DNA of 64,000 bases from Candidatus Poribacteria bacterium (GCA_026004875.1 BPJZ01000005.1:62001-126000), one strand, 5' to 3'; shown: positions 52,831 through 61,760, numbered from the stretch's first letter. The notes: generated by a model not told the origin, from the letters alone. Made by a program: numbers and translations.

Positions 52831-54960
52831 TCAGACCTCCGTTCCCAGAGCGGCAAGAACCTTTCGCGGAGTGATGGGCAGCGAGTTCACCCGAACGCCG
52901 ATGGCGTTGCGGACGGCGTTCCCGATCGCCGCCGCAACCGGGATCACAGGCGGCTCTCCCATGCCGATCACCCCTCGCGCGAGCGACTCCGGCTCCATCC
53001 AGACGATCGGGACGATTTCCGGCATGTCTGCCGGACCGGCCAGCTTGTAGAACTCCAGGTTCGGGTTAATCTGGTGGCCCAACATCCGGTCCATGATCCG
53101 GTCCTCAAAGAGGGCATAGGAGATGCCTTGAATCACGCCGCCGATCATCTGGCTTTCGGTGGTCAGCTTATTCACCACCAAGCCGCACTCCTGGATCGAG
53201 ACGATCCGCCGGAGGTGAATCCGTCCCGTCTCCACATCCACTTCGAGGTCCACGCCACAGACGCCCGCCGTTCCACTAGAGGAGAGGGAACGATCGTTTC
53301 GTCCACGGCCGACGACGCTCTCCTGTCCCAGGACGGCGCAGGCCTCCTTCCAGGAGAGCGCCCGCGAGGGATCGCCCTTCACGCGAACGGTGCCGTCGGC
53401 GGCCTCAAGCTCCTCGGGGCTGGCCTCCAGGACCGGAGCCACTTTGAGGAACAGCTCCCAGAGGGCGTTGTCGGTAGCCACCTTAACCGCAGGCGCAACG
53501 CCTGCGCAGGTGGTAGACCCGCCGCTCGACCCCGATTGAGGATAGGTCGAGTGGCCGATCTGGACCGTGATAGCCTCTGGGGAGAGTCCGGTCTGCTCTG
53601 CGGCGACGACGCCGACCACCGTTCGGGTGCCAGTGCCAATGTCCTGGGTTCCGCAGCGCACCACGACCGAGCCGTCCGGATGGATCTCCACCTCGGCGTT
53701 GGAGCCGTGTCCGCCGCCGCCCCAGACCGCTGCGCCAACGCCCATGCCCCGCTTGAGCGGGAACCCCTCGTCCGGACCGGGCTTCCAGAGGCGATCCCAA
53801 TCGAGCCGCTTGGCCAACTCACGGAACTGCCGCCGACGGGTCTCGTTCGGATCGTTTTGGATCCGGAACTCGATCGGGTCCATCCCCAACCGGTAGGCCA
53901 GCTCGTCCATAACGGCCTCCATAATGAACGAACCTTGAGGATGGCCCGGCGCTCGCATCGCCCGTGCGTTCCCAGCGTTGATGTACACGTCGGTGTGCTG
54001 TCGCCGCCAGTTGGGAACGCTGTAGATGTAGGGCAGGGGGAACCCGGATCCCCCAGCAAACCCGCCGGTTCCGGAGGTCTCCGCCTCAAAGGCGATCAGC
54101 TTCCCGTCCTTGGTGGCTCCAGCGCGTACCCTGGCCCGCGCCGAAGGGCGGTTGCCGGAGTTAGTCTGTTCCTGCTCCCGCGTCAGGAGGAGCTTCACCG
54201 GCTGGCGTGCCTCGCGGGCCAGCCGAGCGGCCATCCGCTCGATATATCCGCCGCCCAGCTTGCTTCCAAAGCCCCCGCCCATATACTCGGTGATCACTTC
54301 AACCTGATGCGGCTCCAGTCCGAAGAACTCCGCCAGGTCGTTCCGCACACCGAAAACCGCCTGCGTCGAGGCCCAAACGGTCAGGTGCTCCAGGTTCTCG
54401 TCCCAGACGGCGGTGGTACCGTGCGGCTCCAGACAGGTGTGGGTTTGCACTTGGGTGGACAAAGTGCCCTCGTAGATCGCGTCGGCCTGTTGAAAGGCCG
54501 CCTCCACGTCGCCTTCCCCGTCGGGATCGTTGACTCGAACGTTGGGTCGTTCGTTTCCGGCATGCACCTGGGGAGCGTTCGGCTGAACGGCGTCCTCCTC
54601 GCGAGTCACAAAGGGGTACCGCTCCCACTCGATCCGAATCAGCCGGACGGCGTCGTCAGCGATATCGGCGGAGACCGCCGCCACCGCGCCAACAAACTCT
54701 CCAGCCAGTCGACAGACCTTTCCCTCCTCCACCAGGATCGCCTTGACGCCCGGGAGCTTCTCCGCCTCCGAGGTGTCAATTCGCACCGCCTTTGCGTTGG
54801 GGTAGGGACAGGTGATCATCCGTCCGACCAGGCACTTGGAGGCGATGGCGTCGTAAGCGTACTTCGCTCGACCGGTAACCTTGGCCGGCCCGTCCAGACG
54901 GGGGTTGTCCTTGGTGATGTAGTCCATCTGGGCCGGGGGCTTCCAGGGAATGACCGCCAT
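52831..54960 (-). CDS. Molybdopterin-binding catalytic subunit of a PaoABC-type aldehyde oxidoreductase
   Basis: 709 residues of the xanthine oxidase family. The Moco-binding segment is YMGGGFGSKLGGGY; others are RAPGHPQGSFIMEAVMDELA and GTQDIGTGTRTVVGVVAAEQ. The catalytic Glu lies in GMGEPPVIPVAAAIGNAV near the C-terminus. Its size equals that of E. coli PaoC (about 730). PaoC-type enzymes oxidise aromatic and other aldehydes in the periplasm, using the cytosine dinucleotide form of the cofactor. No PaoD/XdhC-like maturation gene follows. Confidence 0.92.
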   Translation of the reverse strand: MAVIPWKPPAQMDYITKDNPRLDGPAKVTGRAKYAYDAIASKCLVGRMITCPYPNAKAVRIDTSEAEKLPGVKAILVEEGKVCRLAGEFVGAVAAVSADIADDAVRLIRIEWERYPFVTREEDAVQPNAPQVHAGNERPNVRVNDPDGEGDVEAAFQQADAIYEGTLSTQVQTHTCLEPHGTTAVWDENLEHLTVWASTQAVFGVRNDLAEFFGLEPHQVEVITEYMGGGFGSKLGGGYIERMAARLAREARQPVKLLLTREQEQTNSGNRPSARARVRAGATKDGKLIAFEAETSGTGGFAGGSGFPLPYIYSVPNWRRQHTDVYINAGNARAMRAPGHPQGSFIMEAVMDELAYRLGMDPIEFRIQNDPNETRRRQFRELAKRLDWDRLWKPGPDEGFPLKRGMGVGAAVWGGGGHGSNAEVEIHPDGSVVVRCGTQDIGTGTRTVVGVVAAEQTGLSPEAITVQIGHSTYPQSGSSGGSTTCAGVAPAVKVATDNALWELFLKVAPVLEASPEELEAADGTVRVKGDPSRALSWKEACAVLGQESVVGRGRNDRSLSSSGTAGVCGVDLEVDVETGRIHLRRIVSIQECGLVVNKLTTESQMIGGVIQGISYALFEDRIMDRMLGHQINPNLEFYKLAGPADMPEIVPIVWMEPESLARGVIGMGEPPVIPVAAAIGNAVRNAIGVRVNSLPITPRKVLAALGTEV

Positions 54961-54962
54961 CG

Positions 54963-55616
54963 TTACGCTCCTTTCCGCATCTTCTCGGCTGCAGCAAGAA
55001 CGGCTTCAAAGATTCGTGTATAGGTCCCGCAGCGGCACAAGTTCCCCGAGACGCCCTGTTTCACCTCTTCGAGCGTCGGATTGGGGTTCTCCTGGAGAAA
55101 AGCCACCGCCGCGACCACAAACCCCGGCGTGCAGAAGCCGCACTGGAGGGCGTCGTGCTCGACAAACGCCTCCTGGACCGGATGGAGCCGCCCGTTGGAG
55201 GCCAGACCCTCGACGGTGGTGATCTCCCGTCCCTCGGCGTCCATTGCCAAAATCGAGCAGGAATAGACTGCTTTTCCGTCTAGCAAGACAGTACAGCCAC
55301 CACAGGAGGCGCGCTCACAGATCGGCTTGGCCCCCGTCAGGTCTAACCGATTTCGGAGCACGTCCAACAGCGTGGTGCGGGCCTCGACCCGCGGGATCAC
55401 GTGGGTCTGACCGTTTACCCGAAGGGTCACCGAACCCACCGAGACGCCACGCAGGGTCCCCTCTTGAGAGACGGCAGCCTTCGGGAAGACCGCAGCGGCC
55501 ACCGCCGTCCCGCCTAAGCCCTTTAAAAAGCCACGTCGGCTGATCTCAAAGCGATCCCCCGGCGACTCTTCGCCGGACAGGCTCTCCGGTCGAACGTCCG
55601 ACTTCTCCTCTTTCAT
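54963..55616 (-). CDS. Tat-exported [2Fe-2S] subunit of a PaoABC-type aldehyde oxidoreductase
   Basis: 217 residues. A twin-arginine signal (FEISRRGFLKGLGGTAVAAA) shows that the complex is exported to the periplasm folded. Two [2Fe-2S] clusters are supplied by CERASCGGCTVLLDGKAVYSC-like spacing (C-x4-C-x2-C) and by CGFCTPG with CRCGTY. It heads the operon in the order [2Fe-2S], Mo, FAD, Cys-rich protein, unlike E. coli paoABCD. The start ATG at 55616 follows GGAGAG. The transcript begins about 146 bases upstream, leaving a long structured leader. Confidence 0.92.
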   Translation of the reverse strand: MKEEKSDVRPESLSGEESPGDRFEISRRGFLKGLGGTAVAAAVFPKAAVSQEGTLRGVSVGSVTLRVNGQTHVIPRVEARTTLLDVLRNRLDLTGAKPICERASCGGCTVLLDGKAVYSCSILAMDAEGREITTVEGLASNGRLHPVQEAFVEHDALQCGFCTPGFVVAAVAFLQENPNPTLEEVKQGVSGNLCRCGTYTRIFEAVLAAAEKMRKGA

Positions 55617-55762
55617 CGCTCGTCTCTCCGATTCTGCAAGCGTTCAGTTGCGTTTGCCCCAGGAGGACAAAGCCCTTGGACTCGCATCCTTGCACAAGGG
55701 CTACTACGAACCGCTGGCGTTTTACCGCCTCACCGCCTACGATAGATATCACGAAAGAGTCG
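55617..55762 (-). other. Long structured 5' leader of the paoACB-like operon
   Basis: About 146 bases between the predicted transcription start and the first codon. Two inverted repeats stand out on the minus strand: AGCCCTTG with CAAGGGCT around a 16-base loop, and GCAAACG with CGCTTGC (one mismatch). The second could hold the region just before the Shine-Dalgarno sequence. I see no good open frame here. A cofactor or metal riboswitch or a protein-binding site is possible but unproven. Confidence 0.35.
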
Positions 55763-55768
55763 AGGTTG

Positions 55769-55797
55769 AGTATAGGCCCTCAGCAAAGAGGTGTCAA
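55769..55797 (-). promoter_or_regulatory. Promoter of the paoACB-like operon
   Basis: On the minus strand TTGACA (55792-55797), a 17-base spacer and TATACT (55769-55774), close to the perfect sigma-70 consensus. The spacer contains CCTC-N5-GAGG symmetry. Transcription should start near 55762. Confidence 0.78.
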
Positions 55798-55909
55798 CCG
55801 TTGCGGCGATCTGGGACGGCTCCTTCGCCAACTCAGAGCGCGCCGTGAGAGCCGACAGGAAGAGCCCGGGATCCATCCATCCCAGAATCACGGTTAAAGA
55901 GGGAAGAAA

Positions 55910-56728
55910 ATGGTCATCGTCTGTAATGGGATGATTCGTTCTGGCTCTACCCTCCAGTACAACATCGTTCGTTGTCTCCACACGAGCCTAAACCTCGAGC
56001 TCCAGCTTCTTGGGGCCCTGGAGATAGGCGAAGAGACCTACCAGCGCCTGGCCGATGCTGCCCGCAGCCCTACTCGATTTTTGATCAAAACCCATCGCAC
56101 CAGACCGGCCGTTCTTAAGCTGGCGGAGAAGGGACTGATCTTCGTCTTGTATATTTATCGCGACCTCCGGGACGTCGCGGTCTCCTATCGAGAGAAGTTC
56201 GAGGCGCCGTGGGAGGAGATCCTCGCAACGCTCGACGAGGAGGTGGCGCTCTACTGGCATCTGAAGCCGCTCCAAGGGCGTGGCAAAGTCCTTTGGCAAC
56301 GCTACGAGGAGGTGATCGAGGACCTGCCCCAGGCCGTCAGAGAGACCGCAGTGTATCTTGGGCTTGACGCGGACGAATCCGTCGTCCAGGAGGTGGCGGA
56401 GGCCTGCTCCCTCCAATCCGCCCTCAGGGTTATGCTCCAGGTGAGGCGAGAGATCCTCCGCAAGGCTCGAGAGCACTTCTCAACCCCAATTTCGACGCGG
56501 GCGATTAAAAAGCTCATCGAAGAGTCGCTCGGAATAGCCGTCGGCGATCCGGTCTCCCTCATCCACTGGGATCACATCTCCTCCCATCGAGGTAGACCGG
56601 GCGTCTGGAAAGAAAAACTCTCAGCCCAGGAGGTTCAAGAGCTAACCTCCCGTTATCGCGACTGGTTCCTCGATGCAGGGTACCGGATCGCGAGGTCCGA
56701 CGGATCCCCCTTGCGGCCTTCGAAGTGA
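55910..56728 (+). CDS. PAPS-dependent sulfotransferase domain protein
   Basis: 272 residues. The 5'-phosphosulfate loop is NGMIRSGSTLQYNIVR near the start, the 3'-phosphate site is VLYIYRDLRDVAVSYREKF (Arg and Ser), and the C-terminal RxxxGxWKxxL motif appears as HRGRPGVWKEKL. It would transfer sulfate from PAPS to an unknown acceptor. AGAGGGAAG precedes the ATG. The 3' end overlaps the convergent amidase gene by 76 bp. The 293-base gap before it holds the paoACB promoter and leader on the other strand. Confidence 0.85.
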   Translation: MVIVCNGMIRSGSTLQYNIVRCLHTSLNLELQLLGALEIGEETYQRLADAARSPTRFLIKTHRTRPAVLKLAEKGLIFVLYIYRDLRDVAVSYREKFEAPWEEILATLDEEVALYWHLKPLQGRGKVLWQRYEEVIEDLPQAVRETAVYLGLDADESVVQEVAEACSLQSALRVMLQVRREILRKAREHFSTPISTRAIKKLIEESLGIAVGDPVSLIHWDHISSHRGRPGVWKEKLSAQEVQELTSRYRDWFLDAGYRIARSDGSPLRPSK

Positions 56729-58170
56729 GGCGGTCGCGGAGAGCCGACCCCCTCCTGCTCAGCCAGCCGCTGAGCGAACCCGAGCAACCGTCCCTCCTCC
56801 CACAGCGGCCCGACCAGCTGGAGGCCGATCGGCAGCCCTTCCGGGGAGAGGCTCGCCGGAAAGACCAGCGCTGGATGGCCGGTGAAATTGAACGGAGCGG
56901 CGAAGGCGCTCACCGCCGAGAAGTAAGGCACCTCCCGACCCTCTATCCGGATCGCCGTTCCGTAGGGGCAGTGCGGGAAAGCGATCGTCGCGGCGGCGGG
57001 AAGAAGCATCAGATCGAATTCTTCAAACAGGCCCTCGATCGCACCGATCCAGCGATCCCGCTCCTGCAGCAGGAGCGCAAGCGACCGATAAGAGGGATCA
57101 ACCTGGGCCGAGGCCCGTCGGACGGGATCGTCCGCGTCGGGACAAAAGCCCTTCTCCTGAAGGAACCGCTCCCATTCCTCCTCCAAGAGGGCACCAGAAA
57201 GCTGAACGACCAGCAGCTGGGCCCACGCGATCCACGCATCATGAAGGAAACGGCACTCCTCTGGGGAGAGCCGACGTACCGAACAGCCCAGCCGTGCTAG
57301 CCGATCGGCCCAGCCGGTGACCGTCGCTTGGATTGTCTCGGAGGGGAGCACGTCCGGATGGCGATCGGTCCAGGCGATCCGATAGGAGGCCAACGGACGG
57401 CTCTCCACTCCCCCTAAGGAAACCGGCGGAAGGTCCCAAAGCCGACGGTCGGGCCCGGCGATACACCGCAAGGCAAGCTCCAGGTCCTCTACTGTCCGAG
57501 CGATCGGGCCGGCCTGACTCATCCAGCGGACGGCCAAAGGCCGCCCGGGAAGCTCCGGAATGTGCCCGACGCGGGAGACCCGCCGATCGGTCGGCTTGAG
57601 TCCAAAGACGCCACAGAAATGGGCCGGAACTCGGATCGAACCGCCCAGGTCGCTCCCGATGTCTAACGGGATGAGCCGTCCAGCAACCGCAGCTGCCGCT
57701 CCCCCGGAGGAACCCCCAGCGGTTCGACCCAAGTCCCAAGGGTTGTTCGTCCGGCCAAAGAGCGGGTTGCTCGACTGCCAATCAAAAGCCAACGAAGGAA
57801 CGTTCGTCTTGCCCAGAACTATAGCGCCGGCCTCTCGAAATCGCCGAACGACCGTCGCGTCTTCTTGAGGAACGTAATCGACCAAGGCCGGAAACCCCGC
57901 CGTTGTCCGCATTCCAGCGGTACAAAACGTATCCTTGACTGTTACCGGCACACCGTGAAGCGGCCCCCAGAGGTCTCCCCGCTCCAGCGCTCGGTCGGCG
58001 AGCTCCGCCCGCCTCCGGGCCCCGTCGGCATCCAACGTGACGATCGCGTTTAAGCGAGGATTGTACTCGGCGATCCGGGAGAGATGGGCCTCCAGGACCT
58101 CCGCAGCAGAGACGGCCCTCGAACGGATCGCCATCGCAAGCTCCGTTACCGATCGCTCTGTCCAATCCAC
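56653..58170 (-). CDS. Amidase signature family enzyme
   Basis: About 505 residues. The Ser-cisSer-Lys triad is visible: Lys in GVPVTVKDTF, the cis-Ser region GRTAGGSSGGAAAAVAG, and the nucleophile Ser in GSDLGGSIRVPAHFCG. It would hydrolyse an amide bond; the family includes GatA, 6-aminohexanoate and aryl-acylamidases, and the absence of gatB/gatC neighbours argues against GatA. The GTG at 58170 follows GGGAGGGAG and starts the domain (DWTERSVTELAMAI). Confidence 0.88.
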   Translation of the reverse strand: MDWTERSVTELAMAIRSRAVSAAEVLEAHLSRIAEYNPRLNAIVTLDADGARRRAELADRALERGDLWGPLHGVPVTVKDTFCTAGMRTTAGFPALVDYVPQEDATVVRRFREAGAIVLGKTNVPSLAFDWQSSNPLFGRTNNPWDLGRTAGGSSGGAAAAVAGRLIPLDIGSDLGGSIRVPAHFCGVFGLKPTDRRVSRVGHIPELPGRPLAVRWMSQAGPIARTVEDLELALRCIAGPDRRLWDLPPVSLGGVESRPLASYRIAWTDRHPDVLPSETIQATVTGWADRLARLGCSVRRLSPEECRFLHDAWIAWAQLLVVQLSGALLEEEWERFLQEKGFCPDADDPVRRASAQVDPSYRSLALLLQERDRWIGAIEGLFEEFDLMLLPAAATIAFPHCPYGTAIRIEGREVPYFSAVSAFAAPFNFTGHPALVFPASLSPEGLPIGLQLVGPLWEEGRLLGFAQRLAEQEGVGSPRPPHFEGRKGDPSDLAIRYPASRNQSR

Positions 58171-58285
58171 GGTTCTCCCTCCCACGATGCGCCCGCGTGT
58201 GGATTGTTCCCTCTTTTGGAACTCGATACAATCGAAAGCCCGCAAGGAAGGGATCAAGACTCAACGAACGGGAGAAGGAGGACGA

Positions 58286-59056
58286 ATGTCCGTCTTGGAT
58301 CGTTTTCGACTGGACGGCAGAAAGGCGTTTGTCACCGGTGGAAGTAAGGGCTTGGGCGCGGCCATGGCCCAAGCGCTGGCCGAAGCAGGGGCCGATGTGG
58401 CGATCGCCAGTCGCCATCCAGAAGAATGCCGCGCTACGGCCGACCGGATCCACCGGGCGACCGGTCGAACGGTGCTCGCCTATCGGTTGGACGTGGCCGA
58501 TCGTGAGGCGGTTCAGCAGGTCGTCCACTCGATTGAGGAGGCCTTCGGACGGATCGACATCTTGATCAACAACGCCGGCGCCGTCTCTCGCAAGACGACC
58601 GTTGAACTTCCCCTGGAGGAGTGGCAGCACCTCCTGGACGTGAACCTCTCAGGCCCGTTTTACTGCGCTCAGGCGGTGCTCCCCGGAATGGTGCAACGTC
58701 GCTACGGCCGAATTATTAACATCAGCTCCACCTTTGGCGCCGTCGGATTTCCAGGGCGCTCGCCGTACACGGCGAGCAAAGGGGGCCTGTTGAACATGAC
58801 CCGCACCTGGGCGTTGGAGTTCGCCAAAGACGGGATCACCGTCAACGCCATCTGCCCCGGCCCCTTCGATACGCCGATGTTCTCCGGCGTCAAAAACAAC
58901 CCTCAGGCGCTTTCGGAGTTTCTCAGCCGCGTGCCGATGGGTCGGCTAGGAAATCCGGAGGAGTTGGGGGCCGTTGCCGTCTTTTTGGCTTCAGAGGCCG
59001 CCAGCTACATCACCGGCGCGGCGATCTTTGTGGACGGCGGATGGACCGCCCAGTAG
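58286..59056 (+). CDS. SDR family oxidoreductase (gluconate 5-dehydrogenase-like), copy 1
   Basis: 256 residues of the classical SDR type. The cofactor loop is TGGSKGLGAAMA, NNAG is present (ILINNAG), and the catalytic residues are Ser in INISSTFGAV and YTASK. The C-terminus reads TGAAIFVDGGWTAQ. Such enzymes oxidise or reduce sugar-acid or alcohol carbonyls. AAGGAGGA precedes the ATG at 58286. A second copy of identical length follows after 50 bases. Confidence 0.9.
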   Translation: MSVLDRFRLDGRKAFVTGGSKGLGAAMAQALAEAGADVAIASRHPEECRATADRIHRATGRTVLAYRLDVADREAVQQVVHSIEEAFGRIDILINNAGAVSRKTTVELPLEEWQHLLDVNLSGPFYCAQAVLPGMVQRRYGRIINISSTFGAVGFPGRSPYTASKGGLLNMTRTWALEFAKDGITVNAICPGPFDTPMFSGVKNNPQALSEFLSRVPMGRLGNPEELGAVAVFLASEAASYITGAAIFVDGGWTAQ

Positions 59057-59106
59057 GGCGGAGACCTCCAAAACAACGTCGCATGAATCAGAGGAGCCTT
59101 TCAACG

Positions 59107-59877
59107 ATGAGCGTACTCGATCGATTCCGTCTGGACGGACGGGTGGCCTTAATCACCGGCGGAAGCAAAGGACTGGGCGAGTGTATGGCCCAAGGACTCG
59201 CCGAAGCGGGCGCTAACGTCGCTATCACCAGCCGCCATCTGGACGAGTGCCGGGCCACCGCGGAGCGGATCGCTCAGGCCACAGGCCGAGAGGTCCTTCC
59301 CCTCCAAGGGGACGTGACCAACGAGGCCGACGTTCAGGCGACCGTCGCCGCCACGCTAGAAAGATTCGGCCAGATCGACATCCTGATCAATAACGCAGGA
59401 ACCAACGTCCGAGACGCCACGCTGGAGCTGTCCGTTGAGGACTGGCAACGGGTGCTCGACGTGAACCTGACCGGCTGCTTTCTCTACGCAAAGGCGGTGT
59501 TGCCCCATATGGTCGCCCGAAAGTACGGTCGAATCATCAACATGTCCTCGATCTTTGGGGTGGTGGGGTTTCCGGCCCGATCGCCGTACACGGCGAGCAA
59601 GGGAGGCTTGTTGAACATGACCCGTACCTGGGCCCTGGAGTTCGCCAAAGACGGGATCACCGTCAACGCCATCTGCCCCGGCCCCTTTGATACACCGATG
59701 AACCGACCGTTAAAGAACAACCCAGAGGCGTATCAGGCCTTCGTCTCGCGGATTCCGATGGGGCGCTGGGGACAGCTCGAAGAGCTGGCCTCGGTCGCGG
59801 TGTTTCTGGCCTCGGATGCCTCCAGCTACATCACCGGCGCGGCAATCCTGGTAGATGGCGGGTGGACCGCACAATGA
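59107..59877 (+). CDS. SDR family oxidoreductase (gluconate 5-dehydrogenase-like), copy 2
   Basis: 256 residues, a tandem paralogue of the preceding gene. It has TGGSKGLGECMA, ILINNAG, NMSSIFGVV and YTASK. Protein and DNA are nearly identical to copy 1 from YTASKGGLLNMTRTWALEFA to ICPGPFDTP, but the N-terminal halves have diverged, which suggests gene conversion of the 3' half. The last bases overlap the start of the SUMF1-fold gene (ATGA). Confidence 0.9.
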   Translation: MSVLDRFRLDGRVALITGGSKGLGECMAQGLAEAGANVAITSRHLDECRATAERIAQATGREVLPLQGDVTNEADVQATVAATLERFGQIDILINNAGTNVRDATLELSVEDWQRVLDVNLTGCFLYAKAVLPHMVARKYGRIINMSSIFGVVGFPARSPYTASKGGLLNMTRTWALEFAKDGITVNAICPGPFDTPMNRPLKNNPEAYQAFVSRIPMGRWGQLEELASVAVFLASDASSYITGAAILVDGGWTAQ

Positions 59878-60605
59878 GGAGCGTACGCGTGCCTGCTGGA
59901 GCAGCGCTGATCGGCTCCAAGGAAACAGAGGAAGGGGTAGTCTTCGAGAACGAGCTTCCACAGCATCTGGTTCTCCTAGACGCTTTTGAGATGGACGAGA
60001 CACCGGTCACCAACGCAGACTACGCCCGATTCTGCCGAGAGACCGGAGCGCCGCTTCCTCCCTACTGGGGACGGCGAGGGTTCGACGCCCCCGATCAACC
60101 GGTCGTTGGGGTGAGCTGGTTCGACGCTTGCGCCTATGCGCGCTGGGCCGGGAAGCGGCTCCCGACTGAAGCGGAGTGGGAACGGGCCGCTCGAGGAGCC
60201 CTCTGGAACGCTCGCTACCCCTGGGGAGACGAGGAGCCGACCGAGGAGCTGGCCAACTTCGCCCACCTGCACCAACAAACCACGCCGGTCAAGCGGTACC
60301 CCCCAAACTCCTTGGGCCTGTACGATATGGCCGGAAACGTCTGGGAATGGTGCGCCGACTGGTATCAGAGCGACTACTACCGGCAGTTTCCGCCCTACGA
60401 CCCGACCCGACCCGTCGAGGAGCAGCTCCGGGGGGTCCCCCGGAACCCCCAAGGCCCTCCGTCGGGGACGCGCCGAGTGGTGCGGGGCGGGGGTTGGGGG
60501 AACTTCGCCGCGATGCTCCGCTGTGCCTATCGAGGGTTTCTACCGCCCAAGACGCGAGCGCTCGACGTCGGCTTCCGATGCGTCCGAGACCTGAGCGATG
60601 AATAA
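59874..60605 (+). CDS. SUMF1/formylglycine-generating enzyme-fold protein without the active-site Cys pair
   Basis: 243 residues with the whole SUMF1 fold: VRVPAGAALIGSKE, DETPVTNADYARFCRETG, VVGVSWFDACAYARWAGKRL, PTEAEWERAARGA, GLYDMAGNVWEWCADWY and VVRGGGWGNFAAMLRCAYRG, ending in VGFRCV. Aerobic formylglycine-generating enzymes carry a copper-binding Cys pair in the RGGSYLCHDSYC region. Here that stretch is RGGGWGNFAAMLR, and only one nearby Cys is present at a different position. It may therefore be an EgtB/PvdO-like protein with another role. It is translationally coupled to the SDR gene and to mutY. Confidence 0.85.
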   Translation: MRSVRVPAGAALIGSKETEEGVVFENELPQHLVLLDAFEMDETPVTNADYARFCRETGAPLPPYWGRRGFDAPDQPVVGVSWFDACAYARWAGKRLPTEAEWERAARGALWNARYPWGDEEPTEELANFAHLHQQTTPVKRYPPNSLGLYDMAGNVWEWCADWYQSDYYRQFPPYDPTRPVEEQLRGVPRNPQGPPSGTRRVVRGGGWGNFAAMLRCAYRGFLPPKTRALDVGFRCVRDLSDE

Positions 60606-61758
60606 GCAGACCACCCCGGACGACCGAATTCCCTGGACGCAGGAGCAAAGAACGACCTTCCAGCGACGGCTGCGCGAGTGGTTTTTGAGCGTCCAGCGGC
60701 CCCTGCCCTGGCGGGAAACCCGCGACCCGTACCGCATCCTCGTCTCGGAAGTGATGCTCCAGCAGACCCAGGTTGCGACGGTGATTCCCTACTACGAACG
60801 GTTTCTTGCCCGGTTTCCGACGGTCCAGGCGCTCGCGGAGGCCACCCAAGAGGAGGTGTTGCAGCTTTGGCAAGGACTTGGGTACTACTCCCGCGCCCGG
60901 AACCTGCACCGGGCAGCTCGAACGATCGTTGCCGAGCACAACGGACAGGTACCGGCCGATCCTCAAGCGCTCCTGCAACTCCCCGGCGTGGGACGGTACA
61001 CCGCGGGCGCCGTGGCCAGCATCGCTTTTGGTCGACCGGTGCCCTTGGTGGACGGGAACGTTGCCCGGGTATTGTGCCGGCTCTTCTGCGTCGAGGGCGA
61101 TCCGAAGTCCGGCGCCGTCCAACGGCGGCTCTGGCAGATCGCTGAAGCACTTGTTCCAGAGGAGCGCCCCGATCTGCACAACGTCGGTCTAATGGAACTA
61201 GGCGCCCTGGTCTGTACGCCGGAAGCCCCTCAGTGCCAACAGTGTCCGGTCGCCGAGCTTTGCGAAGCCCAACGTCAAGGCGCCGTTGCCCACTACCCCC
61301 GTCCCTCCCCATCGCCGGAGACGCTTCACCTGGATGAAGCCGCCGCCTGGACAACGCGCAACGGGCAGGTTCTCCTGATCCGCCGACCGGAGTCGGCGCG
61401 ATGGTGGTCCGGACTCTGGGAGCTTCCCCGAGTCCGGATCAAGCCGGGGGAGTCGCCAGAACGGGCTGCCGAGCGGGCACTTCGCGAGCTCTGCGGCCTG
61501 AAAGCTCAGGCTCAAAGCCGCCTGCTCACCTTGCGTCATACGGTCACTCGTCACCGAATTACGCTTACCTTCGTCGCCTGCGCGACGACCATCGGCGAGC
61601 CGGAAACCCCCCCTGCCGGCGACAGGCTCCAGTGGGTCGCCCTGGATCGCCTTGAGGAGCTTCCGATGGCCGCCCCGCAGCGGCGAGGTATCCGACGTAT
61701 CCTGAAAGAGCAGCAGCTCCAACTCGATGTACGCGTCGCCCAGAGAGGGGAGGAGTAG
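60598..61758 (+). CDS. mutY: A/G-specific adenine glycosylase MutY
   Basis: 386 residues. The helix-hairpin-helix and catalytic region read SEVMLQQTQVATVIPYYERF and LPGVGRYTAGAVASIAFGRP with the catalytic Asp in PLVDGNVARVLCRLF. The [4Fe-4S] loop is C-x6-C-x2-C-x5-C (CTPEAPQCQQCPVAELC). The C-terminal NUDIX-like domain recognises 8-oxoG (LLIRRPESARWWSGLWELPR). It removes adenine opposite 8-oxoguanine. It overlaps the upstream gene by 8 bp and is followed by a sulfatase after 2 bases. Confidence 0.95.
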   Translation: MNKQTTPDDRIPWTQEQRTTFQRRLREWFLSVQRPLPWRETRDPYRILVSEVMLQQTQVATVIPYYERFLARFPTVQALAEATQEEVLQLWQGLGYYSRARNLHRAARTIVAEHNGQVPADPQALLQLPGVGRYTAGAVASIAFGRPVPLVDGNVARVLCRLFCVEGDPKSGAVQRRLWQIAEALVPEERPDLHNVGLMELGALVCTPEAPQCQQCPVAELCEAQRQGAVAHYPRPSPSPETLHLDEAAAWTTRNGQVLLIRRPESARWWSGLWELPRVRIKPGESPERAAERALRELCGLKAQAQSRLLTLRHTVTRHRITLTFVACATTIGEPETPPAGDRLQWVALDRLEELPMAAPQRRGIRRILKEQQLQLDVRVAQRGEE

Positions 61759-61760
61759 AG

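Noticed and set aside
58286-59877. Direct repeats that could mark a mobile element
   Set aside because: They are the homologous parts of two intact tandem SDR genes; no inverted ends, transposase or target duplication were seen.
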